DNA of 26,383 bases from CAYMCV01 sp964389005 (GCA_964389005.1 CAYMCV010000022.1:1-26383), one strand, 5' to 3'. Positions 1 to 8,559 are shown, counted from the stretch's first letter. The notes: generated from the sequence alone by a model not told the origin. Translations and numbers: made by a program.

Positions 1-122
1 AGAACTAAAACTCAGTTGAAGTCAGAGGGGTTGCATCTCGATTTACAATTGAGGTGCCTGCTTTTGTAGTTGTGTGGTGAATGCTTCCTTTTACCAAATT
101 TACTCCATGAGGCGCGCACATA

Positions 123-158
123 AAAAGCGGCACCGCATACGCGCACCGCTTTTCTTTT
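123..158 (-). terminator. Terminator after the MFS gene
   Basis: AAAAGCGG (123-130) pairs with CCGCTTTT (146-153) around a GC-rich loop, with A and T runs on the two sides. It sits about 30 bases past the stop of the minus-strand MFS gene and could work in both directions. Bases 1-120 hold no gene I can recognise. Confidence 0.65.
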
Positions 159-183
159 ATCTAAAAATTATGCTTACTTAACC

Positions 184-1509
184 TCAATCATCAACATCAA
201 ATCTTTCCAAAACTGATTTTTTCTTTATCGGTTTTACATCTCCGTGCTTAACAAACAACATTGTTACGATTGCCATTGCAGAAAAGAGCACCGCATACGG
301 AAACAGCATTCGATAGGAAACATACTCGAGAAGCGCACCGGATAGAATCGGTGTTAACACCTGCGCCGCCATTGAAAAGGTATAATAGTAACCCGTATAT
401 CGACCAACGTCGGCATCACTTGCAATTTCCACTACCATGGGAAACGAATTGACATTAATTGCCGCCCAAAAAATTCCGATTAAAACAAAGCCTACATTAA
501 TCATTACACTGTATTCGGTAAAAAGTCCGACATAAAAGAAACCAAATGCAAGGCCGATAACACCGTAAACGACAGTTCTCTTTCTTCCGATGGCACTCGA
601 TAAATAACCTATCGGAATATAGCTGATAATCGCGGCAATGGTCGAAATCATCAGGCAATCCGCATAACCGCCGCTCTCCATTCCCCACACGTTTGTCGCA
701 TATCTTGAAAATGCCGTTGTAACGGCGTTGTACGCCATATACCAGAAACATACAGATAACAAAAGAAAAATCAAACTTCGCTTTTTATCTGCGGGAAGTT
801 TGGCTGTAGTTCTTTTATCAGACGTCTCTGTCTTCTTTGAATTAGATGTGTCGTCATTTTCTTCCTCCGACACGCCAAATTTCTCTTCTTCCTGTCTCGC
901 CCGTTCCGCTAATTTATTCTCGCGAACTGTAACTACAAGAATCAGAACAGAGATTGCCATGAATACGACAATCGACCAAAACAGAGGTGTATAATCCGGC
1001 TGTCTTCCCTTTCCTACCAGAAGTTTAATCATGACCAACGCATAGATGGCGCCGATGGTTCCCATCAGATTAATTACCGCATTGCCTCGACTTCTAAGCG
1101 GTCTCGGCGTAACATCCGGCATCAGTGCAACCGCAGGCGAACGATAGAACCCCATCGCAAGCAGCACCAGACCGGTCATTACCAGAAACATGATAAAGTC
1201 GCCTTTTTGATCGGCAAGCGGCATCATCATCATGAAGGTACAGGAAAGAATCGTTCCGATAATGATAAAAGGAATTCGCTTCCCCAATTTCGTATGTGTC
1301 CGATCCGACAACACCCCGAACACCGGCAGCAGTAACAATGCCAAAACATTGTCCGCCGCCATAATGAAACCGGTTACGGTCTCTCCGATATGAAATGTAT
1401 TGGTCAGAATCAGCGGGACAATATTGTCATAAATCTGCCAAAAAGAACATATGGATAAAAATGCCAATCCGGTCAGTATCGTTGTTTTGTAATTCAATTT
1501 CATTTTCAT
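184..1509 (-). CDS. MFS transporter, SLC45/GPH-like
   Basis: A 441-aa polytopic membrane protein of the major facilitator superfamily, probably a sugar or glycoside symporter of the SLC45/GPH-like type. It has about 12 hydrophobic segments in two halves. The loop after TM2 carries the MFS signature (GVLSDRTHTKLGKRIPF, about residues 64-80), and a second conserved stretch, YRSPAVALMPDVTPRPLRSR, lies near residue 122. A charged, low-complexity cytoplasmic loop (about 195-240, rich in E, K, S and T) separates the halves. The ATG at 1509 follows a GGGGGAA ribosome site at good spacing; a second in-frame ATG lies two codons on. The gene stands alone, divergent from plsY. The family call is firm, but the substrate cannot be read from the sequence. 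Confidence 0.85.
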   Translation of the reverse strand: MKMKLNYKTTILTGLAFLSICSFWQIYDNIVPLILTNTFHIGETVTGFIMAADNVLALLLLPVFGVLSDRTHTKLGKRIPFIIIGTILSCTFMMMMPLADQKGDFIMFLVMTGLVLLAMGFYRSPAVALMPDVTPRPLRSRGNAVINLMGTIGAIYALVMIKLLVGKGRQPDYTPLFWSIVVFMAISVLILVVTVRENKLAERARQEEEKFGVSEEENDDTSNSKKTETSDKRTTAKLPADKKRSLIFLLLSVCFWYMAYNAVTTAFSRYATNVWGMESGGYADCLMISTIAAIISYIPIGYLSSAIGRKRTVVYGVIGLAFGFFYVGLFTEYSVMINVGFVLIGIFWAAINVNSFPMVVEIASDADVGRYTGYYYTFSMAAQVLTPILSGALLEYVSYRMLFPYAVLFSAMAIVTMLFVKHGDVKPIKKKSVLERFDVDD

Positions 1510-1545
1510 TTTCCGTTCCCCCGAAAAAGATTCTCTTGTATATCA

Positions 1546-1574
1546 TTGCACTTTTATCAAAAATCCGCTAGTAT
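1546..1574 (+). promoter_or_regulatory. Candidate promoter for plsY
   Basis: TTGCAC (1546-1551), 17 bases, then TAGTAT (1569-1574), about 65 bases before the plsY start. It is the best sigma-70-type match in the divergent gap; no experimental support. Confidence 0.4.
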
Positions 1575-1638
1575 AAATGAAGAATAATGCAAAAATTTGT
1601 CAAGTTTTACTATGTTTGTAAATTGCGGAGGTGAATTC

Positions 1639-2253
1639 ATGAATATCCTGATTTATGTATGTAGTGTTATCATCAGCTATCTGCTCGGTTCTTTCAGTCC
1701 TTCACTCGTATTTTCTAAGTTTACCAAAAAAGAACTTCGGAATCAAGGTTCGAAGAATTTGGGAGCCTCAAACGCGACAATTGTACTTGGTTGGAAATAT
1801 GGTCTGCTTGTCGGACTGATTGATATATTTAAGGGGACGATTCCCGTTCTTCTGGTACGGTTCCTATTCCCAAGTTTCATAATTCTTCCGTATCTTGTCG
1901 CCGCCGCGGCAGTTTTGGGTCATATGTACCCCTTTTATCTGAAATTCAAAGGTGGAAAGGGATTCGCAACCTATATGGGAATTATTCTCGGTCTGGATTG
2001 GCGATTCTTCATCATCATCGGTATTGCAACAATATTGATTACGCTGATTAGCAATTACATTGTTCTTGCAACATTAACGGTTGTAATTTCTTTTCCGATA
2101 TATCTGGTGTTTTTGGCTCCGTTCCCGTATTACGCGTTGATTCTTGCGCCCGTCTCACTCATCATCATAATAAAGCATCGGTCAAATATCAAGCATATTA
2201 TTGCAGGTGACGAGGTCGGCATCCGAAGTACGTTTCATAAAAAGAAAAAGTAA
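1639..2253 (+). CDS. plsY: Glycerol-3-phosphate acyltransferase PlsY
   Basis: An integral membrane enzyme that transfers the acyl group of acyl-phosphate to sn-glycerol-3-phosphate, giving lysophosphatidate, the first acylation step of phospholipid synthesis in most Gram-positives. At 204 aa it has the normal family length. The three conserved PlsY regions are visible: GSFSPS near residue 17, GSKNLGASNAT with the following glycines near 37-50 and D..KG near 62-66, and HMYPFYLKFKGGKGFAT near residue 95. Five or more hydrophobic helices separate them. The ATG at 1639 is chosen because GGAGGTG (1627-1633) sits six bases before it; an upstream in-frame ATG at 1597 lacks such a site. The next gene converges from the other strand about 25 bases downstream. 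Confidence 0.92.
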   Translation: MNILIYVCSVIISYLLGSFSPSLVFSKFTKKELRNQGSKNLGASNATIVLGWKYGLLVGLIDIFKGTIPVLLVRFLFPSFIILPYLVAAAAVLGHMYPFYLKFKGGKGFATYMGIILGLDWRFFIIIGIATILITLISNYIVLATLTVVISFPIYLVFLAPFPYYALILAPVSLIIIIKHRSNIKHIIAGDEVGIRSTFHKKKK

Positions 2254-2277
2254 GTACAGTGTACGGTGATTTTTAAC

Positions 2278-3031
2278 TTATTCGCCGTCTTGATCATTGG
2301 TAACATCTCCGCTGCCTTGCAAAGAAATGGGATCCCCAAGATAGGTAGGTTTTACCTTCAATATGGTATAGAAGAAATCCTTGTTTCGTGCCGCCATTTC
2401 ACGCAAATCACGATACAGTTGCCCGCCGTAGCGCTCATCCGAGGCCGGAACGCCGACAGCTGTAAGGTCTAGCGTACGCGCCGTATACAATGCACGATAA
2501 ATGTGATATCGTTGCGTCACAATAATAACTTCTTTTGCGCCAAAAATCTCCTTGGCGCGATAAACGCTCTCATATGTGGAGAAGCCGGCGTGGTCCATAA
2601 AGATATCCTCGGCAGGTACGCCCAATTTTNNNNNNNNNNNNNNNNNNNNNNNNNNNNNNNCCCGCCGCAATCGCATACTTCTTCATCTCGTTGACTTCAT
2701 CATAATCAACGCTTCCATGGTCTCCGCTCATCAACAGTTTCGGTGCTGCTCCGCTTTGATAGAGTTCGATGGCACGGTCTAGCCGGTCTTTCAACATCTT
2801 GCTCGGTGTCCCATCGGGACGAACCAGCGCCCCCAATACCAGAATGCAATCCGCTTTTGCATCACTGTATTGACTCGCCTCAATGATCATTTTCTTTGTT
2901 GTACTTTTTACATAAGCATCAATCCCGAGCATTGCAACTAAGCCCGCCGTTATAATAATAACAACGGCAATCAGAATACGTAAAATGACCTTTTTATAGT
3001 TTGGTTTTGTCGTTTGCTTTGGTGATTTCAT
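2278..3031 (-). CDS. SanA/YdcF-like (DUF218) membrane-anchored protein, interrupted by an N run
   Basis: A protein of the SanA/ElyC/YdcF (DUF218) family, whose members act in envelope integrity in other bacteria; the exact reaction is unknown. The N-terminus has one hydrophobic anchor (residues 17-40), followed by the extracytoplasmic domain. Conserved pieces are ADCILVLGALVRPDG, SGDHGSVDYDEVNEM and, after the gap, DHAGFSTYESVYRAKEIF and IIVTQRYHIYRALY. The 31-base N run at 2630-2660 splits the gene, and the two halves lie in different frames if the N count is taken literally. Joining MKKYAIAA directly to KLGVPAEDIF would restore a normal family sequence, so the missing stretch is probably very short. 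It lies 15 bases after the GNAT gene and is probably in the same transcript. Confidence 0.8.
2630..2660. other. Assembly gap (31 N)
   Basis: A run of 31 N inside the SanA-like gene. The flanking frames disagree with this length, so it is a placeholder. Confidence 0.95.
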
Positions 3032-3046
3032 GTGATTTTTATCCTT

Positions 3047-3598
3047 TTAGTTATGCACATTGATTGAGTTCCACTCTTCTTTGGTCAAACAGTTAACGTG
3101 CCCTCTACGCGTCTCATGCATCAGCGGAACATCCACATCCTCCGTAGTCCAGCGATATTGAAAACCGCATTTTTCCTGTACGCGTTTCGATTTCTCATTT
3201 CCATCATAGTAGCCACACCAAACTTTTTTCATACCGCAATCCTCAAATGCATGTCGAAGCATTTCATGAACTGCCTCCGGCATAATGCCGCGTCCCCAGT
3301 ATGGAACACCCAGCCAATAGCCTAGTTCACACTCATCCTCCGCATCTGTCAAATCCGTTGCATCGCCCAGTTTCAAACCTATGCACCCAATTGGAAGATT
3401 AGTTTCTTTCCATACGATTGCATATGTTTCCGGAACGCACAACACATCGCGAATAATCTGTCTGCTGTCATCAATGTCCTTGTGAACCGGCCATCCGGCA
3501 ATCGGTCCCACTTGCGGATCTTTCGCATAACGATAACACTCTTTTGCATCTGCTTCTTCCCACGGTCGCAGCAATAATCTTTTGGTTTCCAAAATCAT
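3047..3598 (-). CDS. GNAT family N-acetyltransferase, RimJ/RimL type
   Basis: A 183-aa acetyl-CoA-dependent acetyltransferase. The N-terminus TKRLLLRPWEEADAKECYRYA is typical of the RimJ/RimL group, which acetylates ribosomal protein N-termini or small amines. The core motif A appears as ELGYWLGVPYWGRGIMPEAV (about residues 90-109), with the acetyl-CoA-binding Q/RxxGxG/A stretch represented by WGRGIMPEA. The later NEKSKRVQEKCGFQ matches the conserved NxxSxxvleKxGF strand-helix. The ATG at 3598 follows GGAGGATAA. It is the first gene after a strong promoter and precedes the SanA-like gene. The substrate cannot be predicted. Confidence 0.88.
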   Translation of the reverse strand: MILETKRLLLRPWEEADAKECYRYAKDPQVGPIAGWPVHKDIDDSRQIIRDVLCVPETYAIVWKETNLPIGCIGLKLGDATDLTDAEDECELGYWLGVPYWGRGIMPEAVHEMLRHAFEDCGMKKVWCGYYDGNEKSKRVQEKCGFQYRWTTEDVDVPLMHETRRGHVNCLTKEEWNSINVHN

Positions 3599-3625
3599 TT
3601 TATCCTCCGCATATTTTTACCTAAA

Positions 3626-3654
3626 ATTATAGACCTGAATTTATCATTTGTAAA
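3626..3654 (-). promoter_or_regulatory. Promoter of the GNAT/SanA-like pair
   Basis: On the minus strand TTTACA (3654-3649), exactly 17 bases, then TATAAT (3631-3626), about 28 bases before the GNAT ATG. Near-consensus sigma-70 promoter. Confidence 0.7.
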
Positions 3655-3760
3655 CCTTGCGAAGTTTTATTGAAATCGGGTGTTTTCTCGGTCTTTACAG
3701 AAACATTATGATATGTTATTGTTCCATAAACTTCCTACAGTCGCTGTAGCGTAGCATATT

Positions 3761-5434
3761 TTACTCCTGATTAACCTCTAAAAGACAAACTGCAACATTA
3801 GAACAATGATCTGAGATATGCTCATAACTTGCGATAATATCCGACAAGATGAATCCCATTTCAATTGTACATTTCCCCTTTTGTAAACGTTTGATATGTC
3901 TTTGCTTTAAATCAGCTTTCAGACCATCTATCCTTGCTTCCATCGGGCCAACCAAAACGGCATTTGCTGCGTCCTCTTTTTGGAAAACATCTGTAGAAAT
4001 ATTCACAATTTCTCTGACGGCCTGTGTATACATAGCAAGTTCCTCCACAGCCTTCTTGGAAAATGATAATTGTTTTTCATTCATTTCTTGTGCAGAACAC
4101 ATGATACTGACCGCATGATCCGATATCCGCTCAAAATCGCTCAAGCAGTGCAAAATGATGGAGAGTGTACGGCTGTCCTTTTCTGAAATTTCTTTTTGAC
4201 TAAGCTTAACCAAATAGGTACCGAGTTGATTTTCATAATGATCAATCTCATCCTCCAACTCTTTAACATGTTTTGCCTTGACACTATCATAAAAATCAAG
4301 TAATTCTGTCGCTGTATACAATGATTCTTTTGCAAGTTCAGCCATATTGGACGCTACAATTTTGCATTGCTCGGTTGCCAATCCCGGTGTTTCCAGAAAA
4401 CGACTGTCCAACAACTTGAAATCCTTTTCAGCCTGCGAAAGCAATATGTTTTCTGCACTATCGTCCTTTATGGTCATGTATGCCAGTTTTTCAAGCCACT
4501 TAGAAAACGGAAGCAAAATGAGTGTCGCAACTACATTAAATATACTGTGTATAACTGCTATTCCCGCTGCATTGGCAGATTCATTTAAAAAAGCAAAATT
4601 CAGAAAAGCGTTTAATGTATAAAAGGCAACCATAAACACAATGGTTCCTATCAAATTGAAATATAAGTGAATCAGTGCCGCCCTTTTGGCATTTTTATTC
4701 GCACCGATTGCAGATAGTAACGCAGTAATACAAGTACCGATATTCTGTCCCATAATAATTGGAAGTGCTGTTCCAAAACTTACCGCATCGGTAACACACA
4801 GTGCCTGAAGTATACCTACGGATGCAGAAGAACTCTGAATAACCGCTGTCAGCAACATTCCTGCCAATAATCCAAGAATCGGATTGCTAAACATGGTCAG
4901 AATCTTTGTAAATTCCGGTACATCCGCCAATGGCTTTACTGCAGCACTCATCGTGTCCATACCAAACATTAATATGGCAAATCCTATTAATGTAGTGGCA
5001 ATATTTTTATGTTTTTCCTTTTTTGAGAACATTAAAAATGAAATTCCAATGACTGCCAGAATCGGCGAAAATGAGGAAGGTTTCAATAATCTGATAATGA
5101 TGTTGCTGCTTTCAATTCCGCTCAAACTTAATATCCAAGAAGTGATTGTGGTACCGATATTGGCTCCCATAATGATTCTGACTGCTTGAGACAGCCGCAT
5201 GACACCAGAGTTCACAAAACCGACAATCATTACAGTTGTTGCTGAAGAAGATTGTATTATGGCTGTTACACCCGCCCCCAAAAGTACTGCCTTGAATGGA
5301 TTGGATGTCAATTTTTCAAGTATTTTCTCTAAACGACCACCGGATACTTTGGATAATCCCTCCCCCATAACATTCATTCCATACAAAAATAGGGCTAGGC
5401 CTCCAATCATTGTCAGCACGCTAAACAAATCCAT
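3761..5434 (-). CDS. Na+/phosphate cotransporter with C-terminal PhoU-like domain
   Basis: A 557-aa member of the Na/Pi cotransporter family (NptA/YjbB type), expected to couple sodium to inorganic phosphate movement across the membrane. The membrane half (about residues 1-315) holds the two inverted repeats with the signature QSSSATT (about 61-67) and QSSSASVG (about 200), each followed by a GxNIGT motif (MGANIGTTIT and MGQNIGTCIT). The C-terminal 220 residues are a helical PhoU-like domain with DFERISDHAVSI and SYEHISDHCSNV, the metal-binding helix type of PhoU. The ATG at 5434 follows a GGAGGAG site. Upstream lie Pho-box-like repeats. Length and motifs match the family. Confidence 0.92.
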   Translation of the reverse strand: MDLFSVLTMIGGLALFLYGMNVMGEGLSKVSGGRLEKILEKLTSNPFKAVLLGAGVTAIIQSSSATTVMIVGFVNSGVMRLSQAVRIIMGANIGTTITSWILSLSGIESSNIIIRLLKPSSFSPILAVIGISFLMFSKKEKHKNIATTLIGFAILMFGMDTMSAAVKPLADVPEFTKILTMFSNPILGLLAGMLLTAVIQSSSASVGILQALCVTDAVSFGTALPIIMGQNIGTCITALLSAIGANKNAKRAALIHLYFNLIGTIVFMVAFYTLNAFLNFAFLNESANAAGIAVIHSIFNVVATLILLPFSKWLEKLAYMTIKDDSAENILLSQAEKDFKLLDSRFLETPGLATEQCKIVASNMAELAKESLYTATELLDFYDSVKAKHVKELEDEIDHYENQLGTYLVKLSQKEISEKDSRTLSIILHCLSDFERISDHAVSIMCSAQEMNEKQLSFSKKAVEELAMYTQAVREIVNISTDVFQKEDAANAVLVGPMEARIDGLKADLKQRHIKRLQKGKCTIEMGFILSDIIASYEHISDHCSNVAVCLLEVNQE

Positions 5435-5487
5435 TTCTACTCCTCCACGCTCGTCACAAATGCAGATATACCGATATTACCGGAATC

Positions 5488-5542
5488 ATTATATCGCCTT
5501 AATGTAAAAAGCATTGTGGTGGAAATGTAAAATCTATGTAAA
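5488..5542 (-). promoter_or_regulatory. Pho-box-like repeats and -10 box before the Na/Pi cotransporter
   Basis: On the minus strand TTTACA occurs at 5542-5537 and 5531-5526 (11-bp period), and again at 5508-5503. A perfect TATAAT follows at 5493-5488, with no good -35 box. Direct TTTACA/TTAACA-type hexamers with 11-bp phasing are the known PhoP site design in Bacillus. The fit with a phosphate transporter supports phosphate control, but this is inference. Confidence 0.5.
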
Positions 5543-5589
5543 ATTCAATTTGTGTCCCATGGTTTCGTTGTGTTCATTGTTTCTTAAAT

Positions 5590-6045
5590 ATGGCTACAAA
5601 AACTGATGTGTGTGAAATAACAAAGCAGATATTAATTGACTTCATTCCTATAATGGAACAGGAGCATATTGAGTTAGATTTATGCATTCCGGATGACGAA
5701 TACAATGTATTGATTGATAAGAATAGTTTTATTCGAATTATTCAGAACATTGTCAAAAACACGTTGACACATGCCGGAGAGGGAAAATACTTAGGAGTGT
5801 TTCTAAAAAAGGAACTTGATTACATTTATATTGATATTGCAGATAAGGGACAAGGAATTGATGCACAACATCTGCCTTTTATTTTTGAACGATTATATAA
5901 AGTCGACAATGCAAGATCAAGAGGTGGTGGACTTGGATTAGCGATAGCCAAAGAACTTGCAAATAAAATGGGTGGTAATATTGAAATACTTCGTTCCATA
6001 CCGGGAGATACCGTATTTCGAGTTGTTTTTCCTGAAGCATTGTAA
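5590..6045 (+). pseudogene. Histidine kinase remnant: ATPase domain only
   Basis: The 151 residues cover only the C-terminal HATPase_c domain of a two-component sensor kinase: N box NSFIRIIQNIVKNTLTHA (about 50-67), G1 box DIADKGQGID, F box PFIFERLYK and G2 box GGGLGLAIAKELA. The sensor, membrane helices and the dimerisation helix with the phospho-accepting histidine are all absent. The frame is closed by a stop at 5539 and reads non-kinase sequence in between. No ribosome site precedes the first ATG. In bacitracin-type modules the kinase gene sits directly before the ABC ATPase, as here. I read it as the tail of a deleted kinase gene rather than a working protein. Confidence 0.75.
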
Positions 6046-6048
6046 AAA

Positions 6049-6103
6049 TGTCAGAAAAATGTCAGGGTTGTATTAGCCCCATGTTAGAACTTCCCTTTAT
6101 ACT
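6049..6103 (+). promoter_or_regulatory. Four-repeat response-regulator operator and -10 box before the ABC ATPase
   Basis: TGTCAG (6049), TGTCAG (6060), TATTAG (6071) and TGTTAG (6082) lie at an exact 11-bp period, followed 10 bases later by TATACT (6098-6103). No -35 box is recognisable at normal spacing. This layout is typical of promoters activated by OmpR-family response regulators bound to direct repeats on one face of the helix. It overlaps the space between the kinase remnant and the ATPase gene. Confidence 0.6.
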
Positions 6104-6136
6104 AAAAGTACTTAGAAGTAAGGAGGAACAATAATC

Positions 6137-7057
6137 ATGGATATGGTTTTAAAAACCGTAAGTTTAACAAAACAGTATGGGACGCAGTATGCTGTAAAAA
6201 ATCTTGACATGAATGTTGAACGAGGTAAGATTTATGGGCTTTTAGGTCGAAACGGTGCAGGAAAAACAACGACCATCAGAATGGTAATGGGTTTATTGGA
6301 GCCGACGGAGGGAGATGTCTATCTCTTTGGAGAGAGAATGAAGGCTCCGACGAAATTGGTTTTTAGCAGAATTGGAGCATTGATTGAGGCACCGTCATTT
6401 TATGAGAATCTAACAGCAAAAGAAAACCTTAAGATAATATCTGATTTGAGGGGAATGCAATCAAAGAATTCTATCGAAGAAGCATTACAATTGGTAAACT
6501 TGGAAAATGAGAAGAAGAAAAAGGTGAAACAGTTTTCTCTTGGAATGAAACAGAGACTTGGTATTGCAATGGCGTTAATGCATAATCCTGAGTTTCTAAT
6601 TCTGGATGAACCAACGAATGGTCTGGATCCCATTGGTATTCAACAAATTCGTTTATTGATTAAGAATCTGTCTGTTGAAAATGGCGTAACAGTACTTATT
6701 TCAAGTCATATCTTAAGCGAAATTGAACTAATGGCAGATAAGAGTGGCATTATTGATCAAGGGGTTCTGCTAGAAGAATTGACAATGGATGAGATATGTT
6801 ATAGAAATCGCCATTTTGTGAAATTGGCAGTTTCTGATATGAGCAGAACCGTTCTGATACTGGAAAAGGAACTGGGAATTCATGATTTTGAGATTGCCGG
6901 TGAGAAAGAAATAAAGATTTTTCAGTTAGATGGAAATCTTGAAAATATGAATCGCATTCTTGTTACAAATGGTATTGGCGTATCAGAGATTTCTGTAAAG
7001 AAAGGAAATCTGGAAGAGTACTTCTTAAAGTTGACAGGAGGTGTTTCAATTGGTTAA
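6137..7057 (+). CDS. ABC transporter ATP-binding protein, BcrA/lantibiotic-immunity type
   Basis: A 306-aa ABC ATPase that would power an ABC-2-type exporter giving resistance to bacitracin or lantibiotic-like peptides. Visible motifs are Walker A GRNGAGKTTT (37-46), the signature FSLGMKQR (about 133), Walker B FLILDEPTNGLDP (about 153) and the switch histidine in SSHILSE. The C-terminal about 90 residues are the extra domain usual in BcrA-like ATPases. The ATG at 6137 follows AAGGAGGAA. It overlaps the start of the permease gene by 8 bases, the normal operon design. The ATPase looks intact, but its permease partner is truncated, so the exporter is probably not functional from this locus. Confidence 0.9.
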   Translation: MDMVLKTVSLTKQYGTQYAVKNLDMNVERGKIYGLLGRNGAGKTTTIRMVMGLLEPTEGDVYLFGERMKAPTKLVFSRIGALIEAPSFYENLTAKENLKIISDLRGMQSKNSIEEALQLVNLENEKKKKVKQFSLGMKQRLGIAMALMHNPEFLILDEPTNGLDPIGIQQIRLLIKNLSVENGVTVLISSHILSEIELMADKSGIIDQGVLLEELTMDEICYRNRHFVKLAVSDMSRTVLILEKELGIHDFEIAGEKEIKIFQLDGNLENMNRILVTNGIGVSEISVKKGNLEEYFLKLTGGVSIG

Positions 7058-7637
7058 CATCATAAAAACAGAATTCTTTAAGTTAAAAGGATCAAGTATG
7101 CTATGGATTGGGCTGGGAGGGTGCTTTGTACTTCCGCTGATTGCACTTGGAATTAATCTGTCGAATCCAAACTATTTTACTTGGACGCAGTATGTACAAC
7201 AGAATTTATGGCCACAAATTATTTTGCTTTGGCCCTGTCTCTTTGGAGTGTTTGGAACGTATATTTTTGGTCGGGAACGTATAGAGAATACTTATAAAAA
7301 CTTGCTGATAATTCCTGTGGGACGAGTACAACTCGCAATTGCTAAAATGATTGTTATGTTTGTATGCATTATGGCTATGACTTTATTAACATATATACTC
7401 AATTTATCCGGAGTATTTATTGGGGTGAAGTTATCTATCGCAGAGTTTATGGAAGGTTTGAAAACATATTTATTAGCCGGATTCTTGATGTTTATATGCA
7501 TTTTGCCGGTTATGCTAGTATCTATTATTACAAAAAAGGGGTTCTTGTTATCCGTTTGTATAAGTATTGTGTATTCACTTGCTTCATTAAGTGATGAAAG
7601 AACTTGTTTTCCATCATGTAAACAAGTTACTTTATAA
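7050..7637 (+). pseudogene. ABC-2 permease (BcrB-like), C-terminus lost at a rearrangement junction
   Basis: The start is TTG at 7050, six bases after AGGAGGTG (7036-7043) and overlapping the ATPase stop. About 175 residues read as a BcrB-like permease: N-terminal IIKTEFFKLKGSSMLW, then four to five hydrophobic helices with GTYIFGRERIENTYKNLLIIP between them. After about ISIVYSL (7560-7580) the frame runs into the complement of a response-regulator gene and ends at 7637 without the last helices. Family members are usually about 230-250 aa. I treat it as a truncated gene; a chimeric assembly join is the main alternative. Confidence 0.75.
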
Positions 7638-7717
7638 TCTTCATTTTCCAAGCATTGCTTTAATAAATTGCATAATTCAACATCATCATCTACAACGAGT
7701 ATTTCTTTATTCATCAT
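7577..7717 (-). pseudogene. Response regulator N-terminal fragment, inverted against the permease
   Basis: From the ATG pair at 7717, after an AAGGTGAA site, the minus strand encodes about 47 residues that are clearly the start of a receiver domain: KEILVVDDDVELCNLLKQCL with the acidic DDD pocket, then YKVTCLHDGKQVLSSLNEAS. The phospho-accepting aspartate region and the DNA-binding domain are missing. Past 7577 the same frame is simply the antisense of the ABC permease. In the ancestral module this gene would precede the kinase on the same strand as the transporter. Its opposite orientation here marks an inversion or an assembly chimera. Confidence 0.75.
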
Positions 7718-7840
7718 TTCACCTTATGTTTATCCCTTCTATCAGTGACCGCTCTCTCCGAAATCGCTAATCCCATGCTATCATATTGCCTTCGTTTTGT
7801 CATTGATGCAATCCAACCTCTGGAAAACTTTCCCTTTTCT

Positions 7841-8545
7841 TTACGGAAAAATATTTCCAAATCCATGATAACACAAGAAAATGCCTACAATTTCCGGCAA
7901 TACTACAGCAATCCATTTTTCAATACCAACTATCTTTTCCTGCACCTTTTGAATTATATGTTCCATCTTCTTTTTGTTCAGAATATACAGCACATAGACC
8001 ACCAGCAATGGCAGAATATAGATCAGACAGTAAATCGCCAGTAATGGTATTACAAGACGAACGGACACCTTCATCTCCACAATTTTTGCAATAAACACTA
8101 AATAAGGAAATGCGGTCGGCAAATCTCCAATTGTATTTGCTGCACCGAATAAGAACAAGAAGACCGGTTTTACCGATTTGGGTGCTGACGGTTTCTTCTC
8201 ATTCACTTTCTCATCTGTGATAAGTCTCTTTTCCTTTTGAATGCGTCGAAATAGGAAAACAAATCCCATAATAATGAGAATCATACCAAGCACAATCTCC
8301 AGTGAAAAAATGGTAGCGCTGTATTGCGCCATGATTTTTTCAATATATTTCGAGATTATTTTATCAACACCCCAGAACACGAACACACCTCCAATAAGAT
8401 AGGATAGATACGTTCCTGCAATATAGAACAAAGTATGTCGAGGTTTTTTCACAAAAGGCTGTAGCACCACCTGTGTTGATATGGTAAATGGATTAAGACA
8501 GTCCAAAAGTCCCATGCTAATTCCAAATAATAATAGTGCCCACAT
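7841..8545 (-). CDS. Six-TM membrane protein, GAP/LysE- or CcdA-like
   Basis: A 234-aa integral membrane protein with six hydrophobic segments. The first helix carries GLLDCLNPFTISTQ (about 12-25), resembling the LDxLNP motif of the GAP/Sap and CcdA/LysE-type small-molecule exporters. A charged loop (about 100-125, rich in K, E and P) separates two three-helix halves, and GAANTIGDLPTAFPY in helix 4 resembles a second copy of the motif. The ATG at 8545 has AGGAGAA upstream and lies 14 bases after the marR stop, so the two genes form an operon and MarR may respond to a substrate of this protein. The transported compound is unknown. Confidence 0.6.
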   Translation of the reverse strand: MWALLLFGISMGLLDCLNPFTISTQVVLQPFVKKPRHTLFYIAGTYLSYLIGGVFVFWGVDKIISKYIEKIMAQYSATIFSLEIVLGMILIIMGFVFLFRRIQKEKRLITDEKVNEKKPSAPKSVKPVFLFLFGAANTIGDLPTAFPYLVFIAKIVEMKVSVRLVIPLLAIYCLIYILPLLVVYVLYILNKKKMEHIIQKVQEKIVGIEKWIAVVLPEIVGIFLCYHGFGNIFP

Positions 8546-8559
8546 AATTACTATTTCTC

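Noticed and set aside
1..120. Possible tRNA or gene end at the window start (GAGGTGCCTG resembles the repeat GGAGGTGCCTCT)
   Set aside because: Only nine bases match, and no cloverleaf or open frame can be built.
3735..3749. Hairpin CTACAG-TCG-CTGTAG after the Na/Pi gene
   Set aside because: The 6-bp stem has no T run on the minus strand, too weak to call a terminator.
7745..8044. Plus-strand 99-aa frame
   Set aside because: It is mostly the complement of the six-TM protein gene and has no ribosome site.
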